A program made the translations under genes and the position numbers. From Chitinophaga pinensis (GTDB lineage Bacteria; Bacteroidota; Bacteroidia; SXHM01): DNA of 8,157 nt. Below, piece after piece: positions 7,093-8,157 of the stretch; positions within the stretch are counted from its first letter, which is position 1; every line of letters starts with the position of its first letter. A model generated the notes under the pieces. That model ran no database searches and was not told the DNA's origin. It worked only from the letters and a program-made list of their open reading frames with translations. Location of the stretch: the NCBI GenBank assembly GCA_945889235.1, contig CAMDBK010000125.1, positions 1-8,157 on the forward strand, in the 5' to 3' direction.

Positions 7093-8015
7093 TATGCAGC
7101 TTCGCGTTTCAAAGGGTTTACCCGTTCGGCAATGCGCAATACAGCGCTGCGAGAACGTGAGTTTTCAGCTATTTCTTTTTCTGATGCGGTAATCGGTTTT
7201 GAGTTGATGGCATGAAAGGGAAGTTGTTGATTTCCGAAAAAATCTTTTTCCAGTTCGCCTTCGGTGTTTCCTTTCTTAATCAGTTTTTTCACCAAGCCAT
7301 CTTCCAGCGAGTGGTAGGACATAACAACGAGCCGTCCGCCTTCACGGATAATATCAGGACACTGTGAAAGAAATACTTCCAGCGCTTCAGTTTCCTTGTT
7401 CACTTCAATGCGCAAGGCCTGATAAATTTTTGCGAGGAACTTATTTTCTTTTCCACGGGGAGCTAAAGGCATTACCAATGTTTTCAGGTTTTCGGTAGTT
7501 TTTATTTCTTGTTGTCCGCGTTTTTCTTCAATGGTTTTTGCAAGTTTCCATGCTTCTTTCAGATCACCGTATTCAGCAAAAATTTTCTTCAACTGTTCGG
7601 GTGAATACGTATTCAGAATAAACGCAGCAGTAAGCGGAGAAGTAGTATCCATGCGCATATCCAATGGTCCGTCAAAGCGGGTGGAGAAACCTCTTTCGGG
7701 TGTATCAAACTGGTGGGACGAAACCCCGAGGTCGGCAAGGATGCCATCCACAGGAAGGGCTTTGTAATACTTTAAAAAATTCCGGGCGAACCTGAAATTT
7801 TGTTTTATGAACATAAACCGGTTATCGTTTATCGTGTTTGCGGCAGCGTCTGCATCCTGATCAAATGCGTAGAGTTTGCCTGTTGTCAATCTTTTCAAAA
7901 TCTCTTTGGAGTGTCCCCCGCCTCCGAACGTAACGTCCACATAAGTGCCGTCCGGTTTGATGTTCAGCCCTTCAATACATTCGCTTAACATAACCGGTTG
8001 GTGATACTCCATCAT
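7092..8015 (-). CDS. rsmH: 16S rRNA (cytosine(1402)-N(4))-methyltransferase RsmH (MraW)
   Basis: This S-adenosylmethionine-dependent enzyme methylates N4 of C1402 in the 16S rRNA decoding centre. The 307 residues match the family length (E. coli 313). Motifs are YHQPVMLSE near the N terminus, the SAM-binding VDVTFGGGGHS (26-36), FDQDADA (51-57), GILADLGVSSHQ (91-102), ERGFSTRFDGPLDMRMD (107-123), ALRIEVNKE (200-208), VMSYHSLED (231-239) and SRSRSAVLRIAER (286-298). Three in-frame starts are possible: TTG at 8018, ATG at 8015 and ATG at 8012. The ATG at 8015 is chosen because an AGG lies five bases upstream; the ATG at 8012, with an eight-base spacing, is equally credible and removes only one residue. 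The mraZ stop lies nine bases upstream, and the gene's own stop overlaps the ftsL-like start. Confidence 0.97.
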   Translation of the reverse strand: MMEYHQPVMLSECIEGLNIKPDGTYVDVTFGGGGHSKEILKRLTTGKLYAFDQDADAAANTINDNRFMFIKQNFRFARNFLKYYKALPVDGILADLGVSSHQFDTPERGFSTRFDGPLDMRMDTTSPLTAAFILNTYSPEQLKKIFAEYGDLKEAWKLAKTIEEKRGQQEIKTTENLKTLVMPLAPRGKENKFLAKIYQALRIEVNKETEALEVFLSQCPDIIREGGRLVVMSYHSLEDGLVKKLIKKGNTEGELEKDFFGNQQLPFHAINSKPITASEKEIAENSRSRSAVLRIAERVNPLKREAA

Positions 8016-8020
8016 CAAAA

Positions 8021-8025
8021 CCTGT
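8021..8025 (-). promoter_or_regulatory. Ribosome binding site of rsmH
   Basis: On the coding strand ACAGG overlaps the last bases of the mraZ stop and lies five bases before the ATG at 8015 and eight before the ATG at 8012. It is the only recognisable Shine-Dalgarno-like element in front of a gene here. The other starts depend on overlapping or abutting stop codons. Confidence 0.45.
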
Positions 8026-8157
8026 TAGTCTTTGTTTTTTTGCTTGCCCATTATTTTGCCGGCAAGCGCTGCAAATTTGTCTGCATCCAACTGCTGCACT
8101 TTTTGTGCTTCGTTGTCTGTGTTCCATAATTCCATGAAACCACCGAGTGATTTCAAG
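8025..8157 (-). CDS. mraZ: MraZ, C-terminal 43 residues only (5' end beyond window)
   Basis: A frame open from the right edge ends at TAA 8025-8027. The visible 43 residues begin LKSLGGFMELWNTDNEAQ and end in the basic tail KIMGKQKNKD. The pattern of a hydrophobic stretch followed by (I/M)E(L/I)W matches the end of the second SpoVT/AbrB-like domain of MraZ, the transcriptional regulator that heads dcw clusters. Its position immediately upstream of rsmH is the canonical one. The DNA-binding core and the start codon are outside the window, as is any MraZ operator, so regulation of the cluster cannot be read here. Identification rests on the short motif and on synteny. Confidence 0.85.
   Translation of the reverse strand, partial: LKSLGGFMELWNTDNEAQKVQQLDADKFAALAGKIMGKQKNKD

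Overview
The window is a stretch of the division and cell wall (dcw) cluster of a Gram-negative bacterium, almost certainly a member of the Bacteroidota. The pointers are a class B penicillin-binding protein ending in a PASTA domain, a MraY about 55 residues longer than the E. coli enzyme, a poorly conserved single-pass FtsL-like protein with an N-terminal cytoplasmic tail, weak or absent Shine-Dalgarno sequences, and moderately AT-rich DNA. MurE carries the DNPR motif of meso-diaminopimelate-adding enzymes, so the peptidoglycan is of the DAP type. No genus can be named from the sequence alone.

Every gene is on the minus strand, so transcription runs from right to left: mraZ (3' end only, at the right edge), rsmH, ftsL-like, ftsI, murE, mraY, murD, and then an extra gene that runs off the left edge. 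The genes from rsmH to murD are packed with no real gaps. Three junctions share one base (TAATG), one abuts (TAAATG) and one has a single spacer base (TAAGATG). This suggests a single transcript with translational coupling. No internal promoter, terminator, RNA gene, mobile element or CRISPR array was seen, and no stretch over 300 bases lacks a gene.

The encoded steps fit together. MurD adds D-Glu and MurE adds meso-DAP to the cytoplasmic UDP-MurNAc precursor. MraY moves the finished precursor to undecaprenyl phosphate. FtsI cross-links the septal wall together with the FtsL-like divisome protein. RsmH methylates 16S rRNA, and MraZ is the usual regulator at the head of the cluster.

The unexpected item is the leftmost gene. 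Where ftsW or another dcw gene would be expected after murD, there is an open frame (ATG at 466, cut by the window edge) that encodes only a MurD C-terminal domain. It aligns without a gap to the C-terminal domain of the neighbouring complete MurD at a constant offset of 597 bp, with about 51% identity over 127 residues (hand count). It lacks the UDP-binding and ATPase domains. It lies in the same reading frame as murD, separated by one TAA and 16 sense codons rich in Lys and Asn. Many conserved codons differ only by synonymous changes, which suggests a maintained protein or a slowly diverged duplicate rather than fresh debris. This stand-alone Mur ligase C-domain is the main candidate for something undescribed.
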